A stretch of DNA of 64,000 nt from an uncultured Allosphingosinicella sp. (GCA_934539295.1 CAKTCN010000001.1:1-64000); one strand, 5' to 3'; shown: positions 36,617-45,265, counted from the first letter of the stretch. Notes: generated from the sequence alone by a model not told the origin. Program-made: numbers and translations.

Positions 36617-37420
36617 ATGTCGCTTGGTCAGGAGCTCGCCCCCCATCTTCCCTTTCTGCGCCGCTATGCCCGCGCGCTGACGGGGACGCAGGCGCACGGT
36701 GACAATTTCGTTCGTGCCACGCTGGAGGCGATCGTTGCCGCGCCAGACCAGTTCCCGCGCGACGTCGATGCGCGGCTTGGGCTTTATCGCACCTTTCACG
36801 CCATCTGGTCGTCCGCCAATGTGGAGGAGGATCCAGGCGCGGGCAGCGGTAATGAGGGCAGCGATCCCGAGGACATCGCCCGCGCCCGTTTGTCGCGCAT
36901 CACGCCTCTGTCGCGCCAGGCGCTGCTGCTGACCGCGATGGAAGGCTTCACGCCGGAGGATACGGGTTACCTGATCGGTGCCGATCCCGAGGAAGTGGAA
37001 AGCCTGGTCGCCGAAGCGCTTGCAGAGATCGAGCGTCAGACCCGCGCCGAGGTGCTGATCATCGAGGACGAGCCGATTATCGCCATGGATATCGAGACGA
37101 TCGTCCGCGATCTCGGCCACAACGTGACGGGTGTCGCCGTGACCCGGGACGAAGCGGTGGCGCAGGCCATGGCCAAGCGGCCGGGCCTGGTGCTGGCCGA
37201 CATCCAGCTGGCCGACGACAGTTCGGGCATCGACGCGGTCAAGGACATCCTGTCCGAATTCAACGTGCCGGTGATCTTCATCACGGCCTTCCCCGAACGC
37301 CTGCTGACCGGCGAGCGTCCGGAGCCGACCTTCCTCATCACCAAGCCGTTCCAGCGCTCCACGGTGAAGGCGGCGATCGCACAGGCCCTGTTCTTCGACA
37401 GCCAGACCATCCCGGCCTGA
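36617..37420 (+). CDS. phyR: Response regulator PhyR
   Basis: A 267-residue anti-anti-sigma regulator. The N-terminal half (1-140) is an EcfG-like sigma mimic with sigma2- and sigma4-like helices (LPFLRRYARALTGTQAHGDN, SRQALLLTAMEGFTPED). The C-terminal half is a receiver: IIEDEP (148-153), phospho-acceptor Asp195 in VLADIQLAD, FITAFPERLLTG and Lys243 in ITKPF. Phosphorylation opens the protein so the sigma-like part binds NepR. The start is ATG at 36617 after AGGAGTCG. It is divergent from nepR. Confidence 0.96.
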   Translation: MSLGQELAPHLPFLRRYARALTGTQAHGDNFVRATLEAIVAAPDQFPRDVDARLGLYRTFHAIWSSANVEEDPGAGSGNEGSDPEDIARARLSRITPLSRQALLLTAMEGFTPEDTGYLIGADPEEVESLVAEALAEIERQTRAEVLIIEDEPIIAMDIETIVRDLGHNVTGVAVTRDEAVAQAMAKRPGLVLADIQLADDSSGIDAVKDILSEFNVPVIFITAFPERLLTGERPEPTFLITKPFQRSTVKAAIAQALFFDSQTIPA

Positions 37421-37475
37421 TCGAACAAAGCCAGCGCCGGCGCACGAAGGCAACGGTTGCGTTAGCGCACTGAAT

Positions 37476-37500
37476 GGAACCGCGGGGGCGACCCCGCGTT
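37476..37500 (+). promoter_or_regulatory. EcfG-type promoter upstream of the 45-residue ORF and ecfG
   Basis: GGAAC (37476-37480), a spacer of exactly 16 bases, then CGTT (37497-37500): a perfect match to the EcfG consensus. It would give autoregulation of ecfG. The spacer is itself a hairpin (see the terminator entry). Confidence 0.8.
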
Positions 37501-37502
37501 TT
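37481..37502 (+). terminator. Possible phyR terminator nested in the EcfG promoter
   Basis: CGCGGGG (37481-37487), GNRA-type loop GCGA, CCCCGCG (37492-37498), then TTTT (37499-37502). The stem is short but fully GC, about 60 bp past the phyR stop. Confidence 0.6.
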
Positions 37503-37536
37503 CGCATCATTACGGTGTCACAAGAGCAGGCGGGCA

Positions 37537-37674
37537 ATGGACGAAGGCGAAACCCACATCAGCACCACTGAAGCGCGCGCGGGTACGACCCCGCACATGA
37601 CGCGCTACATCCTCCCGATTTCCCTTGGGCTGGTGCTGGTTATTTTCGCTGTCATCTTGCTTGCCTGGGCCTGA
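37537..37674 (+). CDS. Small single-pass membrane peptide in the stress locus
   Basis: A 45-residue protein with a hydrophilic N-terminus (DEGETHISTTEARAG) and one C-terminal membrane helix (ILPISLGLVLVIFAVILLAWA). It lies 36 bp after the perfect EcfG promoter and before ecfG. The ribosome site is weak (AGCAGG). Function unknown. Its place within a sigma locus suggests a stress-linked peptide. Confidence 0.55.
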   Translation: MDEGETHISTTEARAGTTPHMTRYILPISLGLVLVIFAVILLAWA

Positions 37675-37755
37675 ACACCATCTTGTAGCGGCCGGACGAT
37701 AGAGTTTCGTCACTGCCGCTTTTTCCAGTAACGCATTCAGTAACCCCGGGGGTTT

Positions 37756-38406
37756 ATGGCGGCCGAGCAGCCCATCGACATCGACGACGAGATCGAGGAA
37801 CCGCGCCCCGAGCCGGTGCCGCTGTCCGATTCCGAATTCAAGGATCAGCTCGCCCAGGTCATCCCGCATCTTCGCGCGTTCGGCCGCTCGCTTTCGGGCA
37901 GCCGCGACCTTGCCGACGACCTGGTGCAGGAAACGCTTCTCAAGGCATGGGCGGCGCGCAAGCGCTTCCAGGCCGGCACCAACATGCGCGCATGGACCTT
38001 CATCATCCTGCGCAACCTGTTCTTGTCCCAGATGCGCCGTGCGCGCTTCAAGGGCGAATGGGACGAGATCACCGCGTCCAAGCTGCTCGCCGCACCGGCC
38101 AGCCAGGATCGCCACGTTGAACTGGGCGACATGCAGCGTGCGCTGATGCACTTGCCGCAGCCGCAGCGCGAGGCGCTGATCCTGGTAGGCGCAGGCGGCT
38201 TCGCTTATGAGGAAGCAGCCGAGATCTGCGGCTGTGCAGTCGGCACCATCAAGAGCCGCGTCGCGCGCGGCCGCGTCGCGCTGGAGCATCTGCTGAGCGA
38301 GGGCGCGCTCCCGTCGCGCCGCGAGCATGAGCAGGACCCGAACAAGACGGCGCTCCAGACCATCATGGGCGAAGTCGACGACCTCAGCCGCGACCGCGAC
38401 CTGTAA
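37756..38406 (+). CDS. ecfG: General stress ECF sigma factor EcfG
   Basis: A 216-residue ECF sigma factor of the ECF15/EcfG type. The sigma2 region has HLRAFGRSLSGSRDLADDLVQETLLKAWAA-type sequence (about 36-66) and WTFIILRNLFLSQMRR; sigma4 has LPQPQREALILVGAGGFAYEEAA and CGCAVGTIKSRVARGR (near 160-175). It directs transcription from GGAAC-N16/17-CGTT promoters and is held by NepR. The start ATG at 37756 follows GGGGG. The long N-terminal acidic extension is normal for the family. Confidence 0.95.
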   Translation: MAAEQPIDIDDEIEEPRPEPVPLSDSEFKDQLAQVIPHLRAFGRSLSGSRDLADDLVQETLLKAWAARKRFQAGTNMRAWTFIILRNLFLSQMRRARFKGEWDEITASKLLAAPASQDRHVELGDMQRALMHLPQPQREALILVGAGGFAYEEAAEICGCAVGTIKSRVARGRVALEHLLSEGALPSRREHEQDPNKTALQTIMGEVDDLSRDRDL

Positions 38407-38450
38407 TTTCCATGCCTCTCTCGAAAGGGGAGGCCAGGGCGAATAAGGAA

Positions 38451-38478
38451 GGCTGAGGCACGACGCCTCGGCCTTTTT
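38451..38478 (+). terminator. Rho-independent terminator of ecfG
   Basis: GGCTGAGGC (38451-38459) pairs with GCCTCGGCC (38465-38473), including one wobble, followed by TTTTT (38474-38478). Confidence 0.9.
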
Positions 38479-38686
38479 CGCATGCGCGGGAGATGGTCGG
38501 GGCCACGGTCTGATCCCACGAAGCAAGCAAACACGCGCGCAATCTTCACGTCCCTTCGGGCTCAGCCTGTCTAGGCCCTGCCGTCTCGCTTGCCGCAATA
38601 CGTCACGGCAGGGCTTCGGCAGCGTAGACGGTGGTAGTAGAAGACTGCGAAATCGTGTTCAGCGCACGCTCGCCGGCGCAGCTGGC
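38479..38686. other. Gap between the ecfG terminator and the NepR-like ORF
   Basis: No gene or clear tRNA is visible. Inverted segments around 38577-38611 (CCTGCCGTCTCG with ACGGCAGGG) may fold. It includes the possible 3' region of the minus-strand NepR-like gene. Confidence 0.35.
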
Positions 38687-38833
38687 TCAGTTCAGCCGGG
38701 CAAGCAGCTCCTCAAACTGCTTGGTGGAGCCATCGCTCTCACCCGCAAACGCCTGGCGCAAAGCCGATCCGATGCCGGCGTGAACGGTGGGCGGCGCCAC
38801 TTTCACGAAACGCCTTTCGGAAGCATTGACCAT
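38687..38833 (-). CDS. Second NepR-like protein (candidate anti-sigma factor)
   Basis: A 48-residue ORF on the minus strand, ATG at 38833 preceded by AAGAAGAG. The C-terminal half IGSALRQAFAGESDG then FEELLARLN lines up with NepR VGRALRSAYDETVSE then MLDLLGKLG: shared G-x-ALR-x-A(F/Y) and a second LL-x-(R/K)L helix, with the same spacing except for one residue. It reads towards ecfG. A weak EcfG-like promoter, GGAAA-N17-TGTT, lies at 38898-38873. If real it could bind EcfG or PhyR and modify the switch. It is too short for most gene callers. Confidence 0.65.
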   Translation of the reverse strand: MVNASERRFVKVAPPTVHAGIGSALRQAFAGESDGSTKQFEELLARLN

Positions 38834-38920
38834 CGTCGCTCTTCTTGGTTGATCTGCACTCACGTCGGGAAAAACACCTGAAATTACCGAGGGTTTCCTT
38901 CGTTGCGGCAGGAGAACGAA

Positions 38921-41641
38921 ATGATCGCAGGCTGTGGCGCGAAGGCGACAGACGGTAAAGGGCGCCTTAACGAAGCTTTATGCCGTGCCCGCGCGCATTC
39001 GCCTTTCCTGACGGCACAAATCGAGCGATTTGAGGAAGTTACCCGGCTTCTGGAACAGGGCAGCCTTGCCGGCGCGCTCGACACCGCACGCGCCGTGTCC
39101 GGCATCACGGCCGCGGCAAGGCTGCATCGGCGCCGTAGTGCAATGGCTCTCGCACTCGGCATCGCCGACCTGGCGGGTGACCTGTCGCTGGAGCAGGTGG
39201 TCGGCGAACTTTCGGATCTCGCCGACACAAGCCTCGAAGAAGCGCTTGCCGATGCATTCTGCGAACGGACGCCCGATCAGGAGCCTCGCGGCTTTGCCAT
39301 GCTGGCACTCGGCAAGCATGGCAGCCGCGAACTCAATTATTCCTCGGACCTCGACCTCATCTTCCTGTTCGATCCCGCGACCCTGCCTCGTCGCCCGCGT
39401 GAGGAGCCGGGCCAGGCTGCGATCCGGATCGGTCAGCGCGTTGCCGAACTGATGCAGAAGCGCGACGCCGACGGCTATGCCTTTCGCATCGACTTGCGCC
39501 TGCGTCCCTCGCCGGAGGTGACGCCGATCGTGCTGCCGGTGGACGCGGCCATATCATATTATGAATCGAGCGCGCTGCCGTGGGAGCGTGCCGCCTTCAT
39601 CCGCGCACGGGCCGTCGCCGGCGACATGGCCCTCGGCAGCTACTTCCTGGACGCCATCCGGCCTTTCGTGTGGCGGCGATCGCTGGGCTTCAACACGGTC
39701 GAGGAAATGCAGGCGATGACCCGCCGCATCCGCGACCATTATGCCGCCGGCCAGGGCTTCGGTGCCGGCTACGACCTGAAGCGCGGCCTCGGCGGAATAC
39801 GCGAGGTCGAGTTCTTCGCGCAGATACACCAGCTGATCCACGGCGGGCGCGATCCTGCCCTCCGCGCACCGGCGACGCTCGACGCCCTTGCTGCGCTGGG
39901 GTCTGCCGGCCTGGTCCCCCGGGACGATGCCCGTGCACTCGCCGACGCCTATCGGCTGCTGCGCACGATCGAGCATCGGCTGCAGATGGTGGACGACCGT
40001 CAGACCCACAGTCTGCCGCCGGAAGGTCCCGACCTCGACAATGTCGCCCACCTTCATGGGCTTGGCGACGGTGCGGCCTTGCTGTCGCTCGTGCGCCCAC
40101 ATGTGGAGCGCGTCGCGGCCCTCTATGGCGACCTTGGCGGGACGGCGGAGCCGAGCCTGCCGCACGATCCCGACGCGCTCGAGGCATGTCTTGCCGCTGC
40201 CGGCTTCGACGATCCGGCCGCTGCCCGCGCGCGGATCGAGGGCTGGCGCAGCGGCACGGCCCGGTCGCTGCGCACCGTCGCCGCGCGCGAGGCGTTCGAG
40301 GCGATGCTGCCCGGCCTCGTCAAGGCGTTCGGCAGCAGCCCGGTGCCGGCCGAGCCGATGAACCGGTTCGACGATCTGGTGAACGGCCTGCCGGGCGGCG
40401 TGAACTTCTATCGCCTGCTGCAGGCGCGCCCGGGCTTGGCCGACATCGTCGCCAACCTGCTGTCGCATGCGCCCGCGCTGGCCGACGAACTGGGGCGGCG
40501 GCCCGACCTGCTCGACGGCTTGATCGACGCCAGCGCCTTTGCCCCCGCGCCGTCCGTGCCCGATCTGGTGAGCCAGTTCAGCGCCCATGGCAGCGCGCCC
40601 GATTACCAGGACAAGCTCGATTTCGCCCGCTGGCGCGTCAACGAGCGGCGCTTTGCGCTCGGCGCCCAGCTCATATCCGCGCGCAGCGATCCGCTTGCCG
40701 TCGCCGCCGGCTATGCCCGCGTGGCCGAGGCGGCGATCCAAGTGCTTACCGACGCCACTATCGAGGAGTTTGCGCGCCGGCATGGGCGCGTGCCCGGCAC
40801 CGAATTCCTGATCCTGGGACTTGGCCGTCTCGGTGGAGAGGCGCTGACCCACGCGTCGGACATGGACCTCATCTACCTGTTCACCGGCACGTACGAGGCG
40901 GAATCAGACGGCGACAAGCCGCTGCGCGCGAACGATTATTACAACCGCCTGGCCCAGCGCGTCACCGGCGCGCTGAGCGTCGCAACCGCCGCCGGGCCGC
41001 TTTATGCGGTGGACACGCGCCTGCGCCCATCGGGCGTGCAGGGTTTGCTGGCCGTGTCGCTGGACAGCTTCGCCCGCTACCAGCGCGAATCCGCCTGGAC
41101 CTGGGAGCATATGGCGCTGACCCGCGCGCGTCCGGTGTTCGGGTCGCACGCCGCGCGCAGCGCCGCCGAGCAGGTGATCAGGTCGGTCCTCGAAGGGCAG
41201 GATGATCCGGTGGAGGCGGATGCCGTCCGCATGCGCCGCGACATGGCGACCCACAAGCCGCCGAGCGGGCCGTTCGACGTGAAGCTGGGGGAGGGTGGCC
41301 TCGTCGATCTGGAGTTTGCGGTTCACACGCTCCAGTTGCGTCACAAGACGGCGCTCCAGCCGCAGCTTGGCCGTGCGCTGGACATGCTCATCGCGCGCGG
41401 CCTCGCCCCGCCCGAACTCATGCTCGCGCATGATCTGCTCACCCGCATCCTCGTCACGCTGCGCCTTGTCTGCCCCCGCATCGCGGAACCATCGCCTTCT
41501 ACCCAGCCGCTGGTGGCCGAACTGTGCGGGTTCGAGAATTGGGACGCCCTGCTTGCGGCGCACCGAACCGCGCGGCAGAGCGTTTCGGACTTCTGGCACG
41601 ATGTCGCCGGACAGCAACGGAGTGAACAAGATGGTGAATGA
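38921..41641 (+). CDS. glnE: Bifunctional glutamine synthetase adenylyltransferase/adenylyl-removing enzyme
   Basis: A 906-residue two-headed nucleotidyltransferase that adenylylates and deadenylylates glutamine synthetase according to nitrogen status. The N-terminal (removing) domain has GKHGSRELNYSSDLDLIFLF near 130 and RIDLRLRPS; the C-terminal (adding) domain has LGLGRLGGEALTHASDMDLIYLF near 630-652 and DTRLRPSG, both with the DxD metal motif, plus GEGGLVDLEF. I chose ATG 38921 after AGGAGA; a TTG 18 bp upstream is in frame. It overlaps bcp by 11 bp. Confidence 0.95.
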   Translation: MIAGCGAKATDGKGRLNEALCRARAHSPFLTAQIERFEEVTRLLEQGSLAGALDTARAVSGITAAARLHRRRSAMALALGIADLAGDLSLEQVVGELSDLADTSLEEALADAFCERTPDQEPRGFAMLALGKHGSRELNYSSDLDLIFLFDPATLPRRPREEPGQAAIRIGQRVAELMQKRDADGYAFRIDLRLRPSPEVTPIVLPVDAAISYYESSALPWERAAFIRARAVAGDMALGSYFLDAIRPFVWRRSLGFNTVEEMQAMTRRIRDHYAAGQGFGAGYDLKRGLGGIREVEFFAQIHQLIHGGRDPALRAPATLDALAALGSAGLVPRDDARALADAYRLLRTIEHRLQMVDDRQTHSLPPEGPDLDNVAHLHGLGDGAALLSLVRPHVERVAALYGDLGGTAEPSLPHDPDALEACLAAAGFDDPAAARARIEGWRSGTARSLRTVAAREAFEAMLPGLVKAFGSSPVPAEPMNRFDDLVNGLPGGVNFYRLLQARPGLADIVANLLSHAPALADELGRRPDLLDGLIDASAFAPAPSVPDLVSQFSAHGSAPDYQDKLDFARWRVNERRFALGAQLISARSDPLAVAAGYARVAEAAIQVLTDATIEEFARRHGRVPGTEFLILGLGRLGGEALTHASDMDLIYLFTGTYEAESDGDKPLRANDYYNRLAQRVTGALSVATAAGPLYAVDTRLRPSGVQGLLAVSLDSFARYQRESAWTWEHMALTRARPVFGSHAARSAAEQVIRSVLEGQDDPVEADAVRMRRDMATHKPPSGPFDVKLGEGGLVDLEFAVHTLQLRHKTALQPQLGRALDMLIARGLAPPELMLAHDLLTRILVTLRLVCPRIAEPSPSTQPLVAELCGFENWDALLAAHRTARQSVSDFWHDVAGQQRSEQDGE

Positions 41642-42095
41642 GGGCGATCCCGTACCGGCGGTCACGCTGGAAGGCCTGGAAAAGGAACCGGTCAGCCCCG
41701 CCGACTTCAGCGGCCACAAGCTCGTCCTCTATTTCTACCCCAAGGACGACACGAGCGGCTGCACCCGCGAAGCGCAGGATTTCAGCGCACTGGCCGCCGA
41801 GTTCGAGAAGGCCGGCACCTGGATCCTCGGCGTATCGAAGGATGATGCCAATGCACATGGCAAGTTCATCGACAAATATGACCTCAAGGTGCGGCTGGCG
41901 ACCGACGTCGACGGTTCGGCCTGCGAGGCGTTCGGCACCTGGACCGAGAAGAACATGTACGGCCGCAAATATATGGGCATCGAACGCGCCACCTTCCTCA
42001 TCGACCGCGACGGCGTGGTGAAGAAGGTGTGGCGCAAGGTGAAGGTGCCGGGCCACGCCGAAGAGGTGCTGAAGGCCGCACTGGAACTGCCGTAA
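41631..42095 (+). CDS. bcp: Thioredoxin-dependent thiol peroxidase Bcp
   Basis: A 154-residue peroxiredoxin of the BCP/PrxQ type. YFYPKDDTSGCTREAQDF holds the peroxidatic Cys44 and the Thr before it; GIERATFLIDRDGVV follows. The usual second Cys five residues later is Gln49, and the only other Cys is Cys98 (GSACEAFG), so the enzyme is either 1-Cys or uses Cys98. It is coupled to glnE by an 11-bp overlap, with GGAGTG before the ATG. Confidence 0.93.
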   Translation: MVNEGDPVPAVTLEGLEKEPVSPADFSGHKLVLYFYPKDDTSGCTREAQDFSALAAEFEKAGTWILGVSKDDANAHGKFIDKYDLKVRLATDVDGSACEAFGTWTEKNMYGRKYMGIERATFLIDRDGVVKKVWRKVKVPGHAEEVLKAALELP

Positions 42096-42101
42096 CTTAA
42101 T

Positions 42102-42125
42102 CCCCTCCCTGCCAACAGGGAGGGG
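42102..42125. terminator. Hairpin between bcp and the convergent crotonase gene
   Basis: Perfect 10-base arms CCCCTCCCTG (42102-42111) and CAGGGAGGGG (42116-42125). No T run, but it lies between two convergent stops. Confidence 0.55.
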
Positions 42126-42132
42126 AGTGTCG

Positions 42133-42891
42133 TCAGCCGAAGTTCGGTGCTCGTTTCTCGAAAAACGCCCTGAACGCCTCCGCCGCCTCGGCCGACTGCA
42201 GCCGCTCGCCGAACGCCTTGCCCTCGCGCGCGATCCGCGCCTCCACCGGCTCGGCGTCGGCGCGGATCAGTGCCTTGGCGATACGCAGTGCCTCCGGGGG
42301 CTTAGCCGCCAGACGCGCCGCCATCGCCGTCACCGCGGCGTCCACGTCCCGCGCCACCTCTGCCACTAAGCCATAACGCAGCGCCTCCTCGGCACCGAAC
42401 GGTTCGGCGAGCATCAGGTGCTTGGCGGCAAGTTGCGGCCCGATCAGGCGCGGCAGCAGCATCGAACTGGCCGCTTCCGGCACCAGCGCCAGGTCCACGA
42501 ACGGCAGGGAGAAGCGCGCGTCCGGCGCTGCCGCCACCAGATCGCAGTGGAGCAGCAAGGTGGTCCCGATCCCGATCGCATTGCCCTGCACGCCCGCTAC
42601 GATCGGCTTGGCGAAGCCGGACAGTATGCGCAGGAATCGATAGACCGGCAGGTCGTCGCCTCCCCCCGACGCCGCCGCCATGAAGTCCTTGAGGTCGTTG
42701 CCGGATGTAAAGCTGTCGCCTTCGCCCGTCAGCGTCACTGCGCGCACCGCGCCGTCCGCCTGCGCTTCCTCCAGCGCCTCGGCCAGCGCCGCATACATGG
42801 CGGACGTGATGGCATTCTTCTTGTCCGGCCGGTTGAAGCGCAGCCGCATCACCGCACCTTCGCGCTCGACCAGAATATCTGCCGTCATCAT
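42133..42891 (-). CDS. Enoyl-CoA hydratase/isomerase family protein
   Basis: A 252-residue crotonase. RPDKKNAITSAMYAAL and SGNDLKDF form the CoA and oxyanion region, GNAIGIGTTLLLHCDLVAA is the second oxyanion motif. In the catalytic loop FVDLALVPEAASS only the second acid (Glu) is present, the first hydratase Glu is absent. This is the pattern of delta3-delta2-enoyl-CoA isomerases rather than true hydratases. A role in fatty-acid or aromatic-acid CoA degradation is likely, substrate unknown. It stands alone. Confidence 0.88.
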   Translation of the reverse strand: MMTADILVEREGAVMRLRFNRPDKKNAITSAMYAALAEALEEAQADGAVRAVTLTGEGDSFTSGNDLKDFMAAASGGGDDLPVYRFLRILSGFAKPIVAGVQGNAIGIGTTLLLHCDLVAAAPDARFSLPFVDLALVPEAASSMLLPRLIGPQLAAKHLMLAEPFGAEEALRYGLVAEVARDVDAAVTAMAARLAAKPPEALRIAKALIRADAEPVEARIAREGKAFGERLQSAEAAEAFRAFFEKRAPNFG

Positions 42892-42936
42892 CCGCTCCCG
42901 TCTTGATTATGCCCGATGATTAGGCATGGCACCTCC

Positions 42937-43743
42937 ATGCCGCAATTCCGATCCGTGGCCGAAGCCGCCAGGGCGGTGCTCCTTGCCGCCGACCCCCGCG
43001 CCAAGGTGAAGACCGCGCGTGCCGCCACCCGCGCATGGCGCCGCGGCGACATTGCGCACCTTTTCGATGCGTCCATGCCGGATGAACCGGCACGGCCGGC
43101 CAGGCCCGAACTCCTCCCGCCTTCGCACATGCCCAAGCGGGGAAGGGCTGGATCGCAGCGGGCGCGCATCGCCATGCTCCACGCGCTCGCCCATATCGAA
43201 TTCGGTGCCATCGACCTCGCCTTCGACGTGGTCGGCCGCTTCGGCGCAGGCTTTCCGCGCAGTTTCGTCGACGACTGGTTTTCGGTGGGTGCGGACGAGG
43301 CGATCCACTTCGCCCTGCTCGATCGCCGCCTGAAGGCGCTTGGGTCGGCTTATGGCGACCATCCCGCCCATGCCGGATTGTGGGAGGCGGCGAGCGACAC
43401 GGCCCACCATGCGCTCGCACGCCTGGCGGTGGTTCCGATGGTCCTGGAAGCACGGGGCCTTGACGTCACGCCGGCAACCGTGGCGCGCTTCGAAGCGGTG
43501 GGAGATGCGCGCTCTGCCGCCATCCTGATGCGCATCTACCGCGATGAAATCCGGCATGTCGGGATCGGCACCCGCTGGTTCAAAAATGCGGCAGAATCAG
43601 CGGGTTTGGAGGCCGTTCCGGAGTGGCAACGTCTTGTAGCGGCGCACTTCAAAGGCGTGCTTAAGCCTCCGTTCAACGGTTCGGCGCGCGACGAGGCCGG
43701 TCTATCCCAGGATTTCTACGCGCCCATTGCCCGCGCCGACTAA
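42937..43743 (+). CDS. DUF455 ferritin-like protein
   Basis: A 268-residue, mainly helical protein. It has paired helices with HALAHIEFGAIDLAFD, FVDDWFSVGADEAIHFALL and IYRDEIRHVGIGTRWF, supplying Glu and His ligands in the EXXH arrangement of a di-iron ferritin-like fold. It matches the DUF455 family, of unproven function. I prefer ATG 42937 since similarity begins at FRSVAEAARAVLL; ATG 42916 is in frame. It is divergent from the crotonase gene. Confidence 0.85.
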   Translation: MPQFRSVAEAARAVLLAADPRAKVKTARAATRAWRRGDIAHLFDASMPDEPARPARPELLPPSHMPKRGRAGSQRARIAMLHALAHIEFGAIDLAFDVVGRFGAGFPRSFVDDWFSVGADEAIHFALLDRRLKALGSAYGDHPAHAGLWEAASDTAHHALARLAVVPMVLEARGLDVTPATVARFEAVGDARSAAILMRIYRDEIRHVGIGTRWFKNAAESAGLEAVPEWQRLVAAHFKGVLKPPFNGSARDEAGLSQDFYAPIARAD

Positions 43744-43881
43744 GTCCAACAGTCTATGCCCACAACGTCACGGGGTGGGCAGCTTCCTTGACGGCAAAGT
43801 GGACTAGGGGTGGTCCGCGCTTTTGTTTCACGCTGGCTTATGCCGGCATGTCGTCCCGCTTGCGGGCCGTTGAGGAATGTT

Positions 43882-44802
43882 ATGACGGGTATCGCTCTTG
43901 AGAACGTGGCAGCGGGGTCGAAGTTCCGCAGCCTGTTGAAAGCACGAGAGATTTTCTTGTCTGACGGGAGCAGGCTCCGCCGCATCCGCGTCGGCGTTCC
44001 GGCCCAGGTTTCCGCACTCACCGTCGCTGCTTCGGCGATCGCATGGTCGGTTTTCGCCACCGCGCAGATCGCTTCGGCCCAGCCGGCACCGGCCGATGCC
44101 AAGCTCGCCGCGATGGAAGCCGAAGTGCAGGCGATGCGCGCCGACGTGAAGGCGATCGCCCGTGAGGTCGAGCAGCGCTACGAAACCACTGCCGGCGAAG
44201 TCCGCCGCCTCGGCCTCGATACCGAGCGCTTCGAAGGCGTTGGTGGCCCGCTCGAGGCCGCACCGGCCGGCGATGCCAGCTTCAAGGCGCTGTTCACCAG
44301 CTGGAAGCAGCTCGACAGCCTTGAACAGGGCACCGTGTCGATCCCGTCGGCCAAGCCGGTCAAGAGCGCCAACTTCACCAGCAGCTTCGGCGTCCGCTCC
44401 GATCCGTTCCAGGGCCGCGCCGCCATGCATGCCGGCATCGACCTGGCCGGCCCGCTCGGCACGGAGATCTATGCCACCGCCGACGGCGTGGTCGATCGCT
44501 CGCAATGGGCCGGCGGCTACGGCAACCTCGTCGAGCTCAACCATGGCAAGGGCATCCAGACTCGCTATGGCCATTTGTCCAAGTCGCTGGTCAAGGCAGG
44601 CGATCGCGTGAAGCGTGGCCAGTTGATCGCGCTGATGGGCTCCACCGGCCGCTCCACTGGCAGCCACCTCCATTACGAAGTGCGCATCGATGGCAAGGCC
44701 GTGAACCCGGTGCCCTACCTCCAGTCCAACGACTATCTTCAGTCGGTCCAGGCCCGCGCCGCGCAGGCGATGGGCGGCCCGGTCGCCGGCGGCTCCAAAT
44801 AA
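43882..44802 (+). CDS. M23 family metallopeptidase
   Basis: A 306-residue peptidoglycan endopeptidase-like protein. One N-terminal membrane segment (about 38-60), a coiled-coil region (AAMEAEVQAMRADVKAI, near 75-91), then an M23 (LytM) domain with SSFGVRSDPFQGR, HAGIDLAGP, YGHLSKSLVKAGDRV and HLHYEVRIDG: the zinc ligands His and Asp in HAGID and HLH are present, so it should be active. It probably cuts crosslinks in the periplasm. TTGAGG precedes ATG 43882. The frame is open 72 bp upstream. Confidence 0.93.
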   Translation: MTGIALENVAAGSKFRSLLKAREIFLSDGSRLRRIRVGVPAQVSALTVAASAIAWSVFATAQIASAQPAPADAKLAAMEAEVQAMRADVKAIAREVEQRYETTAGEVRRLGLDTERFEGVGGPLEAAPAGDASFKALFTSWKQLDSLEQGTVSIPSAKPVKSANFTSSFGVRSDPFQGRAAMHAGIDLAGPLGTEIYATADGVVDRSQWAGGYGNLVELNHGKGIQTRYGHLSKSLVKAGDRVKRGQLIALMGSTGRSTGSHLHYEVRIDGKAVNPVPYLQSNDYLQSVQARAAQAMGGPVAGGSK

Positions 44803-44827
44803 GCGCAAGCGGGCAAGCGGAAATGCA

Positions 44828-44854
44828 AAGGCCGGGGGCGATCCCGGCCTTTTT
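44828..44854 (+). terminator. Rho-independent terminator of the M23 peptidase gene
   Basis: AAGGCCGGG (44828-44836) pairs with CCCGGCCTT (44843-44851), followed by TTT. Confidence 0.9.
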
Positions 44855-44932
44855 CGCATGTGACGATCAAGCGCAGGCGGACTGCGCAAGCGACGATTGC
44901 CGACACTCGCCGCCCGCGATACAAATCCAGCC

Positions 44933-45265
44933 ATGAGCGTGCGGGGCAGCTGCCATTGCGGGAAGGTGCGCATCGAAGTGCCGGCCATGCCCGCATGGGT
45001 CGCGGATTGTAATTGTTCGCTCTGTCGTCGCTCTGCCTGGCTCACCGCCTACTACCCGCCGGATCAGGTCCGCATCCGAGGCGAGACCAAGGCCTATGTC
45101 TGGGGCGACCGGATGATCGGAATCCACCACTGCCCCACCTGCGGCTGCGGCACGCACTGGGAGACGCTGGGGGAGGATTTCGGCAAGATGGGCATCAACG
45201 CCCGCCTGCTGGATGGCTTCGATGACAGCGCGGTCGAGATCAGGAAGCTCGATAACGCAGGCTAG
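44933..45265 (+). CDS. GFA family protein (glutathione-dependent formaldehyde-activating-like)
   Basis: A 110-residue zinc protein. Cysteines fall in the GFA pattern: GSCHCGKV near the start, DCNCSLCRRS in the middle and HHCPTCGCGTHW later, enough for the two zinc sites. The fold is related to formaldehyde-activating enzyme, but most members have no proven reaction. The ATG at 44933 puts SVRGSCHCG at the N-terminus. No neighbour explains it. Confidence 0.9.
   Translation: MSVRGSCHCGKVRIEVPAMPAWVADCNCSLCRRSAWLTAYYPPDQVRIRGETKAYVWGDRMIGIHHCPTCGCGTHWETLGEDFGKMGINARLLDGFDDSAVEIRKLDNAG

Noticed and set aside
38479..38686. Possible tRNA or small RNA after ecfG
   Set aside because: No cloverleaf or T-loop sequence could be drawn.
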